Assembly (NCBI GenBank): GCA_934045075.1
Contig: OW203736.1
Location: 7,207,109-7,271,108 of the forward strand
Length of the DNA stretch: 64,000 nt
Origin: Yponomeuta sedellus
Lineage: Eukaryota > Arthropoda > Insecta > Lepidoptera > Yponomeutidae
Direction: 5' to 3'
Below are positions 30,881 to 41,446 of this stretch, piece by piece (position 1 is the first letter of the stretch; each line of letters opens with the position of its first letter). The position numbers and the translations under genes are program-made. The notes under the pieces are model-generated. The model had not been told where the DNA came from. It worked only from the letters and a program-made list of their open reading frames with translations, and ran no database searches.

Positions 30881-31544
30881 CAGAAGAAAAAATTACTTAC
30901 CTACATATATCATACATAGAAAAGTACTATTATAGACATACATAAACATTAAGTTATAATAGCAAGCATGATAGGAAACAATAAATGCGATATACCTACA
31001 GACAAAAAATAATATAAAAAAATATTTGGAGAGAAAGGATTCTACTACTTAAGATTAAGATTAAAGCCCACATGTGACACAGACCTACCTTTCCAAAAGG
31101 CAATAAAAACTGATTATTAAATTTATGTGGAGGGTATTTAGTAGTTTTTTCAGTTTCTAAGTAAAATATATCGCCTAACAAGGTATATGAAGGAACAAGG
31201 TATATGAAGGTACATTCGTATTTTAAAATATTATTAGGTATAATGTATGAATATAACATAAAATTGCTTCACATGTGGGGTTTTAGAAATCACCGATTCA
31301 TATACTAGGTCCCATAATCACGCTAAATTGTATGTCTTTTTTGTCTCATCGTAAATAAGAAGCATAAACAAAAAAACTGCGAAAACTCACGTTTGTTGTA
31401 TGGAGACACCCTAATTTTATAAATTTTATCTTATGGTCAGTAATCAGCTGTAATAAAACATATTTAGCGAAAATTTCAACTGGCTACCTAGAAATAGCCC
31501 TTTACAAGACAGAAGGCTGTGTGGTGTCGGCCTAGAGGCTGAGT
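30881..31544. other. Unassigned A+T-rich DNA
   Basis: ORF 30996-31259 (minus) is a low-information frame. No repeat is assigned. Confidence 0.45.
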
Positions 31545-31793
31545 GGTGTCGGCCTAGTGAATAGCACCAACCCAAATTTTTCCCGCGAGTGTCGTAAAAG
31601 GCGACTAAGGGACACACACCGGGGGGTGGGCAGCAGCGCCCCCTGCAGTACAATTCCACCAAACTAAGATCCCCAACCCGCATGCCCAGCTTGGGGATTA
31701 TGGGCATTACCCCCAATGATGGCACAACCTTGCGCTCATTAGGAGAGGGCTTTGTCCAGCAGTGGACTAATAAAGCCTGAAGAAGAAGACAGA
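31545..31793 (+). repeat. RTE-B LINE 3' end with (GAA)n tail
   Basis: Same block as 12350-12597: caccaacccaaatttttccc to cagcagtggactaataaagc and ctgaagaagaag. Confidence 0.75.
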
Positions 31794-31839
31794 AAAAACA
31801 GACTTACAGACAATCGTAGCAGATTAACACTCGTATGCG

Positions 31840-32041
31840 TAATATGATCCTACCTCAAAGAGCGTTTCGAGTTTCTCCATTTTTCCCATAGCCTGACTCT
31901 TCGCTCATCCCAAAACCTTCTCCTCAAAACTCCTCTCCACAGTACAAAATTTTATGGCCCCCCTTTACGGTTCAAGCAGTCCATTTATGGAATGATCAAC
32001 CCGTGGAAGTGAGAAAAGCAAGGTCCTTAGCTTGTTTTTAG
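31840..32041 (+). pseudogene. Jockey-like LINE ORF2 C-terminal fragment
   Basis: The frame ending at TAG 32039-32041 reads PPFTVQAVHLWNDQPVEVRK then ARSLACF. This matches the conserved C-terminal pattern of Jockey-clade LINEs (F-x-V-x-A-V-x-LWN-x-LP-x-E-V-R). A stop lies upstream near 31890 and no RT domain remains. Unassigned A+T-rich sequence, perhaps its 3' UTR, follows to 32270. Confidence 0.6.
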
Positions 32042-32319
32042 GTATTGGTAAAATCCTCACTACATTAACTGGAAAACTGTTGCTTATATGTATTTAATTA
32101 TGGTGTAAGTATTTATTTCAAGGTATGTATATGATTATTATATATATGTACTTTATATCGTAGGTAATTATAAGTAATTATATTCTCGCACTCATTTGCT
32201 ATTTGTTATCAATATATTTTCGATTTAATTATTTATGCACCACATACCGACTATATTCTTCATGCAATCCACTCCATCTAAAGGTCGCCAATTGCCAATT
32301 TACTTAGATTTAAAAAATC

Positions 32320-32702
32320 ATGATTGTATTCTTTTTCTGGTTGTGCAAGAAAGTATTCCCTAAATGGTATAGAACCATTAGTTACAAAATGTTCTGCCAA
32401 GTGCAACCTTATTTCGTTTGCGTTATTAGAACTTCGCCTTGGAATCGCTGCAATTGTTGCGAATGTAACTACATTAATTTTATTTCTCCATTGGCCAGGA
32501 ATCAGTTCGCCATCAAGTTGTCTGTCAAACAACCTCGGTGAAATAAGATTAGTTGAAGTATTTTTCCGGATGTAGTTGTACACATATATAGCTGCTAAGA
32601 CGACCTTTGTTGCTTTATTTGGCTCTAGTAAGATAGGTTTTCTAAAAACTCGAAATATGGCACTAAATATACCAAATGCATTCTCAACGACACGACACGA
32701 TT
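32320..32702 (-). pseudogene. PIF/Harbinger nuclease (HARBI1-like) C-terminal remnant
   Basis: The minus strand reads VENAFGIFSAIFRVFRKPIL (near 32690) and then NKATKVVLAAIYVYNYIRKN, RLFDRQLDGELIPGQW and RLHLAEHFVTNGSIPFREYF. These are the end of the DDE nuclease domain, with the third catalytic acid in ENAFG, and the C-terminal tail. The N-terminal catalytic residues and the partner MADF-like protein are absent. About 30 bp at its 3' end (32318-32350) is repeated directly at 32697-32730, next to the break, so a tandem duplication or rearrangement truncated it. Confidence 0.85.
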
Positions 32703-32759
32703 GTATTCTTTTTATGGTTGTGCAATAAAGTGTTCCCTATCTGTCTAATATGGTCCCGT

Positions 32760-33224
32760 TTGGCACCCTTAGGCTACAGTACCCAAATAATTGTTTTAAG
32801 AATTCTGAACTTCATACAAGTCGATAATTGTGCGTTAATTATTGAGTTACGGTACGCGTTTCAAAAAGTCTTGTGTCACTGTGCTATCAACTAATGAAAA
32901 TATAATATTAACATCAATTTAAACCTCTCCTTGGTATATTGGAACAGGTTTATTGCAGGTTAAGAGGCAGAGTCAATAAAACCAGTAATAAACGCTAATA
33001 GGAAATATCAACAATACTTACGACGATTCATGGTGCTAACTAGAGCAACCAGTGAGAAAAGTCATAATTTGGTTTTATAAATTTTATAATACGTTTTTAT
33101 TTCAAAGGGAACACTTAACAACGTGACAACTGGGTTTGCACCTACAGTCTAGAACCTATGATCAATAGATTGAAGTCCTTGATTGTTGCCCACAAAGTGA
33201 TGTTTTATAATATGACACCATAGC
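32760..33224. other. Unassigned DNA
   Basis: No gene or assigned repeat. Confidence 0.5.
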
Positions 33225-33290
33225 ACATATTATAAAACATGTAAAAATACAAAGTACAATTGGCGGCCTAATTGCTAAAAGCAGTATTAT
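33225..33290 (-). repeat. LINE 3' end fragment
   Basis: gtacaattggcggcctaatt and a short flanking match to the family at 27838. Confidence 0.55.
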
Positions 33291-33375
33291 TGATCTTCGT
33301 ATCTTAAATCCAAAAATGTTTCACCAAAAAAACTATCATATTTTATAACTGTGTCCGTAATGTAAGAAGGGTATA

Positions 33376-33705
33376 TTACTCATGCTTGTCTGTATCCAGG
33401 AAGGGTAGGCAGAAAATCAGTGACTGTTACTTGGAACGAACCTTATAAACCTCTTTCACTTCTTCTTCTTCTTCATCAGGCTATATTAGTCCACTGCTGA
33501 AGATAGCCCTCCACTAATGAGCGCCATAGCGCCCTATTTTCAGCTTTCCGCATCCAGCAGCTGCCTGCGGTTTTTCGCAGATCGACATCCCACCTGGTCG
33601 GAGGGCGTTGCTTCACTTGCGTTCACTTCGTTCAAGTTTATTATTCATTGCATGCGCGCAAGCCGGTTGCAGGTACTTTTACTATTCTTTCCTAATACAT
33701 CAGTA
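33376..33705 (-). pseudogene. RTE-A fragment split by RTE-B tail
   Basis: Outer parts (33376-33455 and 33610-33705) match the RTE-A 3' end. The second has cattgcatgcgcgcaagccg and ctaatacatcagta. Confidence 0.65.
33459..33607 (-). repeat. RTE-B LINE 3' end, minus strand
   Basis: cttcttcttcttcatcaggc, then tatattagtccactgctgaa and gagcgccatagcgcccta. The adjacent 33540-33607 (cagctgcctgcggtttttcg) also occurs at 57895-57930, so this LINE variant has a longer 3' region than 12350. Confidence 0.7.
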
Positions 33706-33779
33706 GCCAGTCAGTACATCTATGAACATAATATGTACCATGTATGTAATATTTAAAACCGTAGGCATCTAACTTGTAT

Positions 33780-33960
33780 CTAACACAATGGAAGTACTAG
33801 AAATATACTTTCGTTCCCAAAGTTTAGGCTGGCAAAGGTTACTACAGTACTATACATCATAAAAGTCCCTTCGGGAATCTACGTTCGTGCAGACTAGGAA
33901 GAAGTGTAACGAAAGTACCCGAAGCTATAAGTACATTCAACATGATCTTTAACCAATACG
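33780..33960. repeat. Dispersed repeat shared with 62235-62300
   Basis: cgaaagtacccgaagctata, then agtacattcaacatgatctt, is found inverted near 62235-62290. Opposed actttcgtt and aacgaaagt motifs suggest a foldback element. Confidence 0.5.
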
Positions 33961-34348
33961 GTTAAGGTGCAGAATTGATTGCCGCAGTAGCGCTACCTAT
34001 TTCGCTCACGCTAATATTACCAAACTAATAGTCACCTGCATCGATGACGTTGAATCAACCAATAGCAACAAAGGCGCACAGCCTGCCATAAAATGAAACT
34101 ATCTGATTGGTCGATCAACTTGCCGCACATCCTAAATTTGGTCATCTGCGCAGGTACATCCGCGAGACTTATTTCTTGTGTAGCACTGTACATCCTTTAT
34201 GGGGCATTGTATGCGTTTATATAATAAGATTTCTGAAGATATATTAAGGTGCTCAGGGGCGCAGACTAGCGCCACCAATAGAATAAAAATCGTAACTTCT
34301 TTTTCAACACACTTGCCCATAAAGTGGTTGTATGGGATGACACCTTTA

Positions 34349-34398
34349 ATCAAACTTTTTCATTGTTAACTAGTGAGTTAACAATGAAAAAGTTTGAT
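34349..34398. repeat. Perfect 22-bp-stem hairpin
   Basis: Arms 34349-34370 and 34377-34398 are exact reverse complements around tagtga. Part of the right arm (tgaaaaagtttga) is repeated immediately after. Confidence 0.85.
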
Positions 34399-34454
34399 TG
34401 AAAAAGTTTGAGTGAGTTATAGATTTTTTTTCAATTTTATTGTTTGAGTTGCTT

Positions 34455-34649
34455 TATATTATTTTTAATGCACTAACCCGTGCTAAGGACAATTTTAAAA
34501 CCCCATTTAGAGGCTAAAAATTCCACCCATGCCGGGATTCGAACCCGCGACCTCTGGATATCCGTGCCAGCGCTCTTTCCAACTGAGCTAATGGGCGACT
34601 CACCGGCATCAGTGAAATTTCGAACCTCTTTACAATATTCTCTGTATTA
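34455..34649 (-). mobile_element. SINE-1 copy, left part, split at TTA
   Basis: The minus-strand tail and tRNA-like head run to tctgtatta. The copy resumes at 35849 with ttacgtacaggcagcgacat to about 35935. The 3-bp TTA is duplicated on both sides of the element that splits it. Confidence 0.9.
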
Positions 34650-35848
34650 AGCGGCCCACTCAAAGCCCGATCTGCTGGGCCTGCTTGTAGTGTCCCTGCC
34701 AAATCGTATTGTGTGTGTACCTGCAGACCCGATATTTTAATTGTTCACACTGCGGCAGGGCCGCAGTGTCGTCCTGCCACCCGACAAGCCGATTTCCCCA
34801 CTCCACGTTCTGCTAGCAGGGTCATGTATGGTGCAATCGCGCCGATTTATTCGATACTGTTTGGTCTGTGTGAGGCTTTAAAAAAAAGAATGTCAAACTC
34901 TTACGTTTTTGTTACTGACAATGGAACTAATGCACTTTAGGAACAGAAATATTTAGTTCTCTGTCTTATTTTTCAATCTTTCCTGATTCCTTTTACGTAG
35001 TGAGCCGTTTTCAGCACAAGTTAACAAATCAATTCACAAATGTCGCTTACAGGCGTGGCCATAGAAGAACCAGAATACGGCTGTCAAAATTAATTTGCTC
35101 TGAGCAAAATTTGACAGAAGTGCCTGTTCTTGTATGGCCACGGCTGTAAGCGCCATCTATAATGAATTGATTTGTGAACTTGTGCTGAAAGCGGCATATC
35201 ATGCCCAATTCTAGACCGACTGCACCGACTCCAAAATATATTTCTACAATACCTAGATATATATAGAATTTCGAATTTATGAGTCATATTTGTTTAAAGG
35301 ATTTTTGCGTTTTAGTGCCTTAATGTACAGAAGTCTTTTTATTTAAAAAAATATGCTTTGATAACACTGGAACCATACTTGCGCAACCAGTGTTAAACCT
35401 TGTCATTGAAATTTTATCAATTCAAAAAAACCATCTCATCGTAAAGAATTTACGCAATGTTTGCTGAATGTAAACCGCGCTGCCTTCGGGCTGTGGTTGT
35501 AGCGAAGGAAAACGCAGCGAAAAAGCTCTAATCCTCTATTACAAACCTGTACAATAGTTTTGTTCTTTGAGTATATTGATAATGTTTCATTGCATTTCGG
35601 TATGTCTTTTGAATGACCGGTTTCAGCACAAATTTACAAAGCAACTCATAGATGGCGTTTACAGGCGTGGCCGTAGAACCGGAATGCGGCTGTCAAAATT
35701 AAATATCGAATAGGTGTAGGCACGTCAAGTCACAACGGTGTTCAGGCGTGAAATGATTTGCAGGGACATGTGTGTCTATGAACCCTGCGGCAGTAGCGTG
35801 GAAGTTCCTTCAAGCAGGCCCTGCAGATCGGGCTTTGAGTGGGCCGCT
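34650..35848. mobile_element. PIF/Harbinger-like non-autonomous element, 1.2 kb
   Basis: Terminal inverted repeats of 26 bp are perfect (34650-34675 and 35823-35848, beginning agcggcccactcaaagcccg) and extend to about 40 bp with a few mismatches. The 3-bp duplication TTA is recovered exactly against the uninterrupted SINE-1 sequence. TTA/TWA duplications are typical of PIF/Harbinger. It has no transposase, and it contains the nested MITE at 35004-35195 and a half copy near 35625-35720. Confidence 0.85.
35004..35195. mobile_element. Foldback MITE
   Basis: Arms starting tttcagcacaagttaacaaa (35008) and ending ttgatttgtgaacttgtgct plus gaaa (35190) are imperfect reverse complements over about 60 bp. 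Half copies lie at 2961-3055 and 35625-35720. Confidence 0.75.
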
Positions 35849-35935
35849 TTACGTACAGGCAGCGACATCTGGCTGAAATAATTTGCATTACTTGCAGCCC
35901 CGAGTACCTACCTACTTTGCAGTTAGGTTTTAAAT
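35849..35935 (-). mobile_element. SINE-1 copy, right part
   Basis: ttacgtacaggcagcgacat, then gaaataatttgcattacttg and the start of the spacer. It continues the copy at 34455-34649. Confidence 0.85.
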
Positions 35936-36283
35936 CTTCTTATTTAAATAGATAATTTTAACTCGTACGTGTTTAATAAATAAAACTTTCACTCAAATAT
36001 AACTTTTGTTTTCTCTGTAATAAATGAAAACTTTAAATTCTCCATTTAGTAAGTGGCAAAATAAGAAATCTCATCCCTTTAGTCTGTGGCCGATCGCAAT
36101 GCGCGTGCATAGAAAAACTGATTATTTTTTCCCGCCATAGAGAAACATTTTTCACAAAAATGAGTCTTTATTGTTATTTTATGCACAAGTGTGTTGATAA
36201 ACGTCGTATGATAAACTTGTGAAAATATGATTTGAAAATATAAAAGCAAAAATGGTTTTAAATAATATATTAATAATATATGA
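35936..36283. other. Unassigned A+T-rich DNA
   Basis: No gene supported. Confidence 0.5.
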
Positions 36284-36328
36284 AGCGCTCGTGGCCTAGT
36301 CAAACCGAGTGATTGGAATCAATCACTT
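36284..36328 (+). mobile_element. 5S-SINE 5' end, split by Gypsy-1
   Basis: gcgctcgtggcctagtcaaa through ggaatcaatcactt. The copy resumes at 40490 as acttgagttaagcaac. The 4-bp actt is duplicated at 36325-36328 and 40490-40493. Confidence 0.92.
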
Positions 36329-37901
36329 TGGAACGTTTTATAACTTTATTGAAATCTGGGCAAGATAAAATAGGTGTGGAAACAAGAGCTTCTTTTATTT
36401 TGTTAAAAGCCTTATCAGCTTCTTGTGTCCATTTGAAAGGAGGAGCTTTTTTGCTAGTAGAAGTAAGTTTGTTTAGTGGAGCTGTTAAGTTACTGAGGTT
36501 TGGTACAAAGCGTCTATACCAGCTCACTGTACCTAGAAATTGTTTAACTTGTTTAGCAGTTACAGGTGTTTTAATATCTAATATTGCTTTCACTTTTTCA
36601 GGGTCAGTATGGAGACCTTTTTCATCAATAATATAACCCAGATATTTTAACTCTTTACGGAAGAAAGCGCATTTGGGATAATTTATAGTAATATTTGCCT
36701 GTATTAGTTTTTTATGGATTTTGTTGAGTAATTCTACGTGATGTTCGAATGTGGTAGTGGCTATGACAATATCGTCTAAGTAGCAGAATACAGAGTTATC
36801 GAAATCGGCCGAGAAAAGATTATCAATAAATCTTTGTTGGGTAGCGGGGGCGTTAGTGAGACCAAAGGGCATAACTTTAAATTGGTACATTCCACGACCT
36901 GGAACGTGAAAAGCAGTTTTAGGTCTGTCATCAAGCTTGAGGGGAATCTCCCAGAAGGCTTTAGCGATATCAATGGATGATAAATATTTGGCATCACGAA
37001 GGTTGTCAAGTATATCCGAAATAAAGGGAAGTTTATAAGCATCTTTTTTGGTAATTGAATTTAATTTTCGGCTGTCCACGCAAAAGCGCCATTTGCCATC
37101 TTTTTTTGGAGTAATTATGACTGGACTAAGCCAAGGGCTTTCGCAAGGTTCGATCACATCTAGTTTCAACATATCGTCAACTTCTTTGCAGAGAGCTTTC
37201 TGTTTTTCTGGTGAGAGTCGATAGCAGCGTTGACGAAGAGGGGGGTGATCGCCTGTATCTATTTGGTGCTCTGCCATATGGGTTTTGCCTAGTGGTAATA
37301 CTTCAGTGGATATGTTTTTGAATTTTGCCATGATTGCGTCTGCGGTAATTTGTTGACATTCTGAAAGGTTATTGTAGGAATGGATATGTTTGTTATCGGT
37401 AGTGATATTAAATGATTTGTTAGTAGAAGAATTGAAGATTCTAATTTTGGAAAGGATATCTGGTCCTAGGTTAAATTGTTTCCAGAAGTCTATCCCTAGA
37501 ATAAATGATTCGGTGATAGCTGGAATAACATGTGCTGTTATAAGTGAAAACTTGTTGTTGAAATTAATTGGTAGTGTTATCGTGCCGATGGAGGTAATGG
37601 ATTGGCCGTTTCCTACACTGGCCTTAATTATTTGTTGCTTGTCAATAGTATAGCCTAAGTTTAGGAGAGTTTTATGGGAGTTGTCGCCAAGTATTGTTAG
37701 TGAGCTACCGCTATCTAACAGGCCGTTTAAGGTTAATTGGTTTACCTGAACTTGAACATACGGGTGTTCCGTATCTACTTTGTTAGAGAATAAAGTAGAA
37801 ATATTATAGGATTTGAAGAATATGGTAATGGTCTGTAGCCATTCTTTCCAATCCGTTTCGTTAAAATTATTAGTAGGGTAAATACGATCCTCGTTAATTA
37901 G
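36300..37901 (-). pseudogene. pol: Gypsy-1 pro-pol, 3' half deleted
   Basis: The minus-strand frame opens at the gag frameshift site (37901) and runs about 533 codons without a stop. The protease active site DSGSS lies at about residue 63 (37715). Reverse transcriptase follows from about residue 200, with FCVDSRKLNSITKKDAYKLP, MPFGLTNAPATQQRF and CYLDDIVIA (36773 onward) as catalytic and fold motifs. The frame passes ILSCPDFNK, where RNase H should begin, and switches directly into LTR-end sequence and then the flanking 5S-SINE (SNHSV, stop at 36300). RNase H and integrase are therefore lost. The join shows a short A-rich match (caataaa/ttaaag), consistent with microhomology-mediated deletion. 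Confidence 0.92.
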
Positions 37902-39172
37902 TTTTTTGGAACATTACAATTAGGGCAATGAGTAAATTTTACGTCAGGTCTGCCACAACGGTAACAGACTAAGCGTGTACTAGTACAGTCGCGTAGTAAA
38001 TGTGTATCGACTCGACATCTTGGGCAAGTAAATATAGTTTGCCGCGAGTCAGAAGGTTTTTTAATAGTATGTACGGATAAGTTTTTATTGTTAAATGGGT
38101 ATTCGGGAATGTTTGGAATGTACCTATTTGGTTGTGGCTTAGCATGGGTGGACTCCGCTGTTTGAGTAGCTGGATTGGATATTTCCAAGCAACTTTCTGT
38201 CCATTTGCATGCTTCTAGCAAAGAATTTATAGAGTTTAAATCACTGGGTGATAAGCGCTGTGCGTATTCGTGTCTTAAATTTCGGCGAATGGTATTAATT
38301 TTTTCTTTCTCTGACGGGGGGTCGTATAATTTTGAAAATAGTGATTGTATAGCTGTGAAGTATTGAATCACACGTTCATTTGGTTTTTGTATGCGTTCAT
38401 CAATAATCTTCTTTAACTTGTAGTCGTGGTCGACTATTTCAAAATCAGTTACTAGTGCTGTTTTGAAAGATTGCCAATCACGTAATTGATCTTTTTTTGA
38501 TGTAAACCAGTCTAAAGCTGTATGTTGTAAAATATCGAAAAGGTTAGTGTATAGTTTGGTATGAGGTATATTTTTGATTTCTGCAAGTTCTTCAATTTTT
38601 TTTATAAATTCTTTTGGGCAGCTGTCTCCTTTAAATACATATTTCTTAAATTCGTTTCCTGTTCTGTTGTCCGAAATGTTAATTAATTTTTGGGTTAATG
38701 TTTCGAAATACACATTTGCTTGTAATTGGTTGTTAGTGGTTGGTGTGGTTATTGTTGAGTGGTATTGTGATGGGCCTGGGGTGTATTCTAATGTTGTGAA
38801 GTGTGTTTCGTGAGTTTTGAATTGTTCCCATAGTGCTTTGTATGTATCGAGTTCTTGTGTAGTGTTTTCGGTTGAGATAGATATGTGAGATAACCTTCCC
38901 TTAATATGTTGTAAATAAGGTTGAATTTTTTGTTTCCTACTCGGATATGCAGTTAGTAGAGTACTCACTAGGGTTAGAGATTTATTTATTTCCTCAAAAT
39001 CAGTTTCTAGCTGGTATGGTGACGACTCTAGAATCGGGTGGGCTTCTGAATTATTTAACGCATCTATTAGGATAACGCGTTGGTTATCTGCTGTTTCAGT
39101 TGAAGGGATTGTGACTCCTCGAATTCGCAGTTCATAAAGGACTTCGGGTTTATTCAAGAGGGAAACGTCCAT
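37898..39172 (-). CDS. gag: Gypsy-1 Gag polyprotein, intact frame
   Basis: 424 residues, uninterrupted, from ATG 39172. Gag would package the element RNA in virus-like particles. The middle (KGDSCPKEFIKKIEELAEIK, then ALDWFTSKKDQLRDWQSFK) has the capsid-like pattern of gypsy Gag. The C-terminus has two zinc-knuckle-like clusters, CPRCRVDTHLLRDC and CYRCGRPDVKFTHCPNC. The stop TAA (37898-37900) directly follows the slippery heptamer. The long leader and intact frame suggest a fairly recent insertion. Confidence 0.92.
   Translation of the reverse strand: MDVSLLNKPEVLYELRIRGVTIPSTETADNQRVILIDALNNSEAHPILESSPYQLETDFEEINKSLTLVSTLLTAYPSRKQKIQPYLQHIKGRLSHISISTENTTQELDTYKALWEQFKTHETHFTTLEYTPGPSQYHSTITTPTTNNQLQANVYFETLTQKLINISDNRTGNEFKKYVFKGDSCPKEFIKKIEELAEIKNIPHTKLYTNLFDILQHTALDWFTSKKDQLRDWQSFKTALVTDFEIVDHDYKLKKIIDERIQKPNERVIQYFTAIQSLFSKLYDPPSEKEKINTIRRNLRHEYAQRLSPSDLNSINSLLEACKWTESCLEISNPATQTAESTHAKPQPNRYIPNIPEYPFNNKNLSVHTIKKPSDSRQTIFTCPRCRVDTHLLRDCTSTRLVCYRCGRPDVKFTHCPNCNVPKN
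37901..37907 (-). promoter_or_regulatory. -1 ribosomal frameshift site A AAA AAC
   Basis: On the minus strand gag ends CCA AAA AAC TAA. This is a canonical X XXY YYZ heptamer in the correct frame, and the -1 frame continues open into protease. The stop immediately after the slip fits programmed frameshifting for Gag-Pol. A downstream stimulatory structure was not established. Confidence 0.8.
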
Positions 39173-40213
39173 CGTGGATAAACTTTTATACTCGATTGTA
39201 CAAGTTGAAAATTATAATATTTAAAAGAATACGGATACTATAAAAAAAGAGGTTAGGAAATTATTTTAGTAATGAGGTAAGGATGGGGTGAGGGTGAAGT
39301 TTTATTTTATTGCCAAAGAGTTCCTTGTAGTTTAACCTGTGGAGGTTTTGTTTTGAATTTTGAAAAATTTTATGACAATGAATGGTGTCAGAATTACTGA
39401 CGTCTAGAAATTTGGTTTGCAAAGATTTTGTAAATAATTATAATTTAAATTTTAACAATATAATATTGTTATCAATAGACTGTATGAGTGCAGCTTCGCC
39501 TTACCTTCGAGTCGGCCTCGAAGACCTAGAGGGTAAAGCTAGGCTGTCTACGTGTAATTACCCAGGATACTCTCCTGAGGCAACGTAAGTTAGTAACCAG
39601 TCCCACCTGGAATTATAAATTCCAGGTTACCGAGGTCTATGGAACTGCTAGTGAGCAGCCTGTGGTTGTGTAACTGTCTGATAAATGCGTGTAGAAGTTA
39701 TTGATTGTATACTGTTGGTGTATACTAACTGTGGTATGTTTCGGTTAGGTGGGGTGCAGATAGATAGAATAGGACTTTTATTAGGGCCGAAAAAATTTGT
39801 TACTATGGGTGAATCTAGTTAGTGAAGAATGGTCAATGAGTAGTTATGATGAATTACCTTGTGGTCCAGAAGTCAAGTCGCACTTTAAAATTAATTTAAT
39901 ATTTTATTTATAAAACACTCAACAACACTTAACAAAAAAAAAATCTTGCAGGTCTTGTGGGTAAAGTTGGGGGCGGCGGAGAAGTCCGACAGAACCCTTG
40001 AGCAACGCTGGGGAGCTTCAAGGGATGCGTCTGTGATGTATGAGGTCGTGGGTCGTGGGTATGAAACAGCAGCAGCAGTTCGACGATTGTGCACACGTAT
40101 AATCGTGGTAATCGTACTCGTATTTGCCTTCGCACTCGCAGCGTAGTCGCGGTGGGTGGGCTTTGTCGTCTCAGCGTATCAAGCCGTGGGGTGACGTTGG
40201 GTTTCGTTATTAT

Positions 40214-40225
40214 CGTTGGGCGCCA
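40214..40225 (-). other. Gypsy-1 primer-binding site, tRNA-Lys type
   Basis: TGGCGCCCAACG follows the LTR end after one base. It is complementary to the 3' end of insect tRNA-Lys(CUU) including CCA. Confidence 0.85.
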
Positions 40226-40226
40226 G

Positions 40227-40489
40227 TGGAACGTTTTATAACTTTAATAATTAATAAATAAACTCTGGAACGACTTCAGGTGTGATTTTATTTGTAGATT
40301 TAGTAACTTTAAAACAGAAAACTGATAAAAACGGAAAAGCAGGTAAAAAGTCAGATCTGGTCAAAGGGTAAAGTAGTAGTGTGAAAAATGAGTGAAATCG
40401 AAGAATGTGTGACGTACATAATTTAAATATTTGAAAATGATAGATGGAAAAAGAAATAAAAATGGTGTGAAGAGGTTTGCACCGTTACA
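40227..40489 (-). repeat. Gypsy-1 5' LTR
   Basis: 263 bp, TGTAAC...TTCCA read on the minus strand. The solo LTR at 17514-17787 is a close relative with small indels. 3' end-processing signals in it were not resolved. Confidence 0.92.
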
Positions 40490-40810
40490 ACTTGAGTTAA
40501 GCAACAACAGGCGCGGTCAGGTGCAGGATGGGTGACCGTACCGTGACTACCGCTAGTGGCATTTTTCCGAGCGCTCCCGGGCTTCGCAAGGCGCGTTAAG
40601 CCTTTGGTGCCGGCTGTCATGTAATGGCAGTAGTTGAGCCATGTCAGAAGCCTTATGGGCGGCTTGATAATTTCTGACAGTAAGGCTCGCCACTGTCTTA
40701 CAATCCTCCACCAACCCGGACTTGGCCCCCATGGTGGAGTATGGCCTAACCTTCCTGTGATGCAGGGAGAGACCCGTGCCCCAGCAGTGGGGACATACAA
40801 GTGTTGATAT
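40490..40810 (+). mobile_element. 5S-SINE remainder after Gypsy-1
   Basis: acttgagttaagcaacaaca, then gcaggatgggtgaccg (5S-like boxes), the full body, and the tail ccccagcagtggggacatac and gttgatatcgata. Together with 36284-36328 this makes a near-complete SINE. Confidence 0.9.
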
Positions 40811-41446
40811 CGATAATAATAAATATATTACGATGTATAATGCCATCAAGTCTGGATCATGATATCGGGCGTGGATCACCGTGATATAAGTCATATTTAA
40901 CTTCTCATCATAATCCTTGCCTTATAGCGAGAAATATTTATAAATTATAAATTTATACCCTAAAAAAAAAAAAAGTCTGGATCTCATAATCTCTGGGTTA
41001 TATTCAAGGTTTTATTGCGATTTTATTAACAATGTTGGGACCAGCACTGCAATATGGATACCTCTTATGCAGATCTTTTGTAATATCAGTGCCAATGAAT
41101 ACTACCTTATTTACAAAAACACGATTTTTCTAAAACACGCCTCTGAGGCAGTTTAAATAATCTGCAATTAGGTATTGTACCACAGACTTTTTAAACTGCT
41201 TTCACGGTGTTATTTTGTAACAGTGCAAACTCTCTTTACTCTTTTTTTATATGTCTTTAATTATGTCTATCATTTTCAAAATTTAAAATTACTTTACCCA
41301 TTTTTGAGGTTTCCTTGGCATCACTACTTTACGTTTCAACTAGACCGGACTGCATAAAGCGTCCTTTATCTGCTTATTCTGTTTTTCAATCGAGTTTTTC
41401 TGTTTATAGTTATAAATAAGACACAGCTGAAGTCGAGTCCAGTCTA
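40811..41446. other. Unassigned A+T-rich DNA
   Basis: No gene or repeat assigned. Confidence 0.5.

Larger units (their letters stand above)
36329..40489 (-). mobile_element. Gypsy-1 LTR retrotransposon, truncated
   Basis: A Ty3/gypsy element of 4161 bp on the minus strand, inserted in a 5S-SINE with the duplication actt. Order from its 5' end: LTR 40227-40489, primer site 40214-40225, leader 39173-40213, gag 37898-39172, pro-RT to 36350. At its 3' end only about 20 bp of LTR (tggaacgttttataacttt, 36329 onward) remains. Since the duplication is intact, the internal deletion came after insertion. No env frame is present. Confidence 0.92.

Noticed and set aside
34650..35848. hAT or piggyBac element
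   Set aside because: The duplication recovered against the uninterrupted SINE is 3-bp TTA, not 8 bp or TTAA, and the ends do not begin CCC or CAG.
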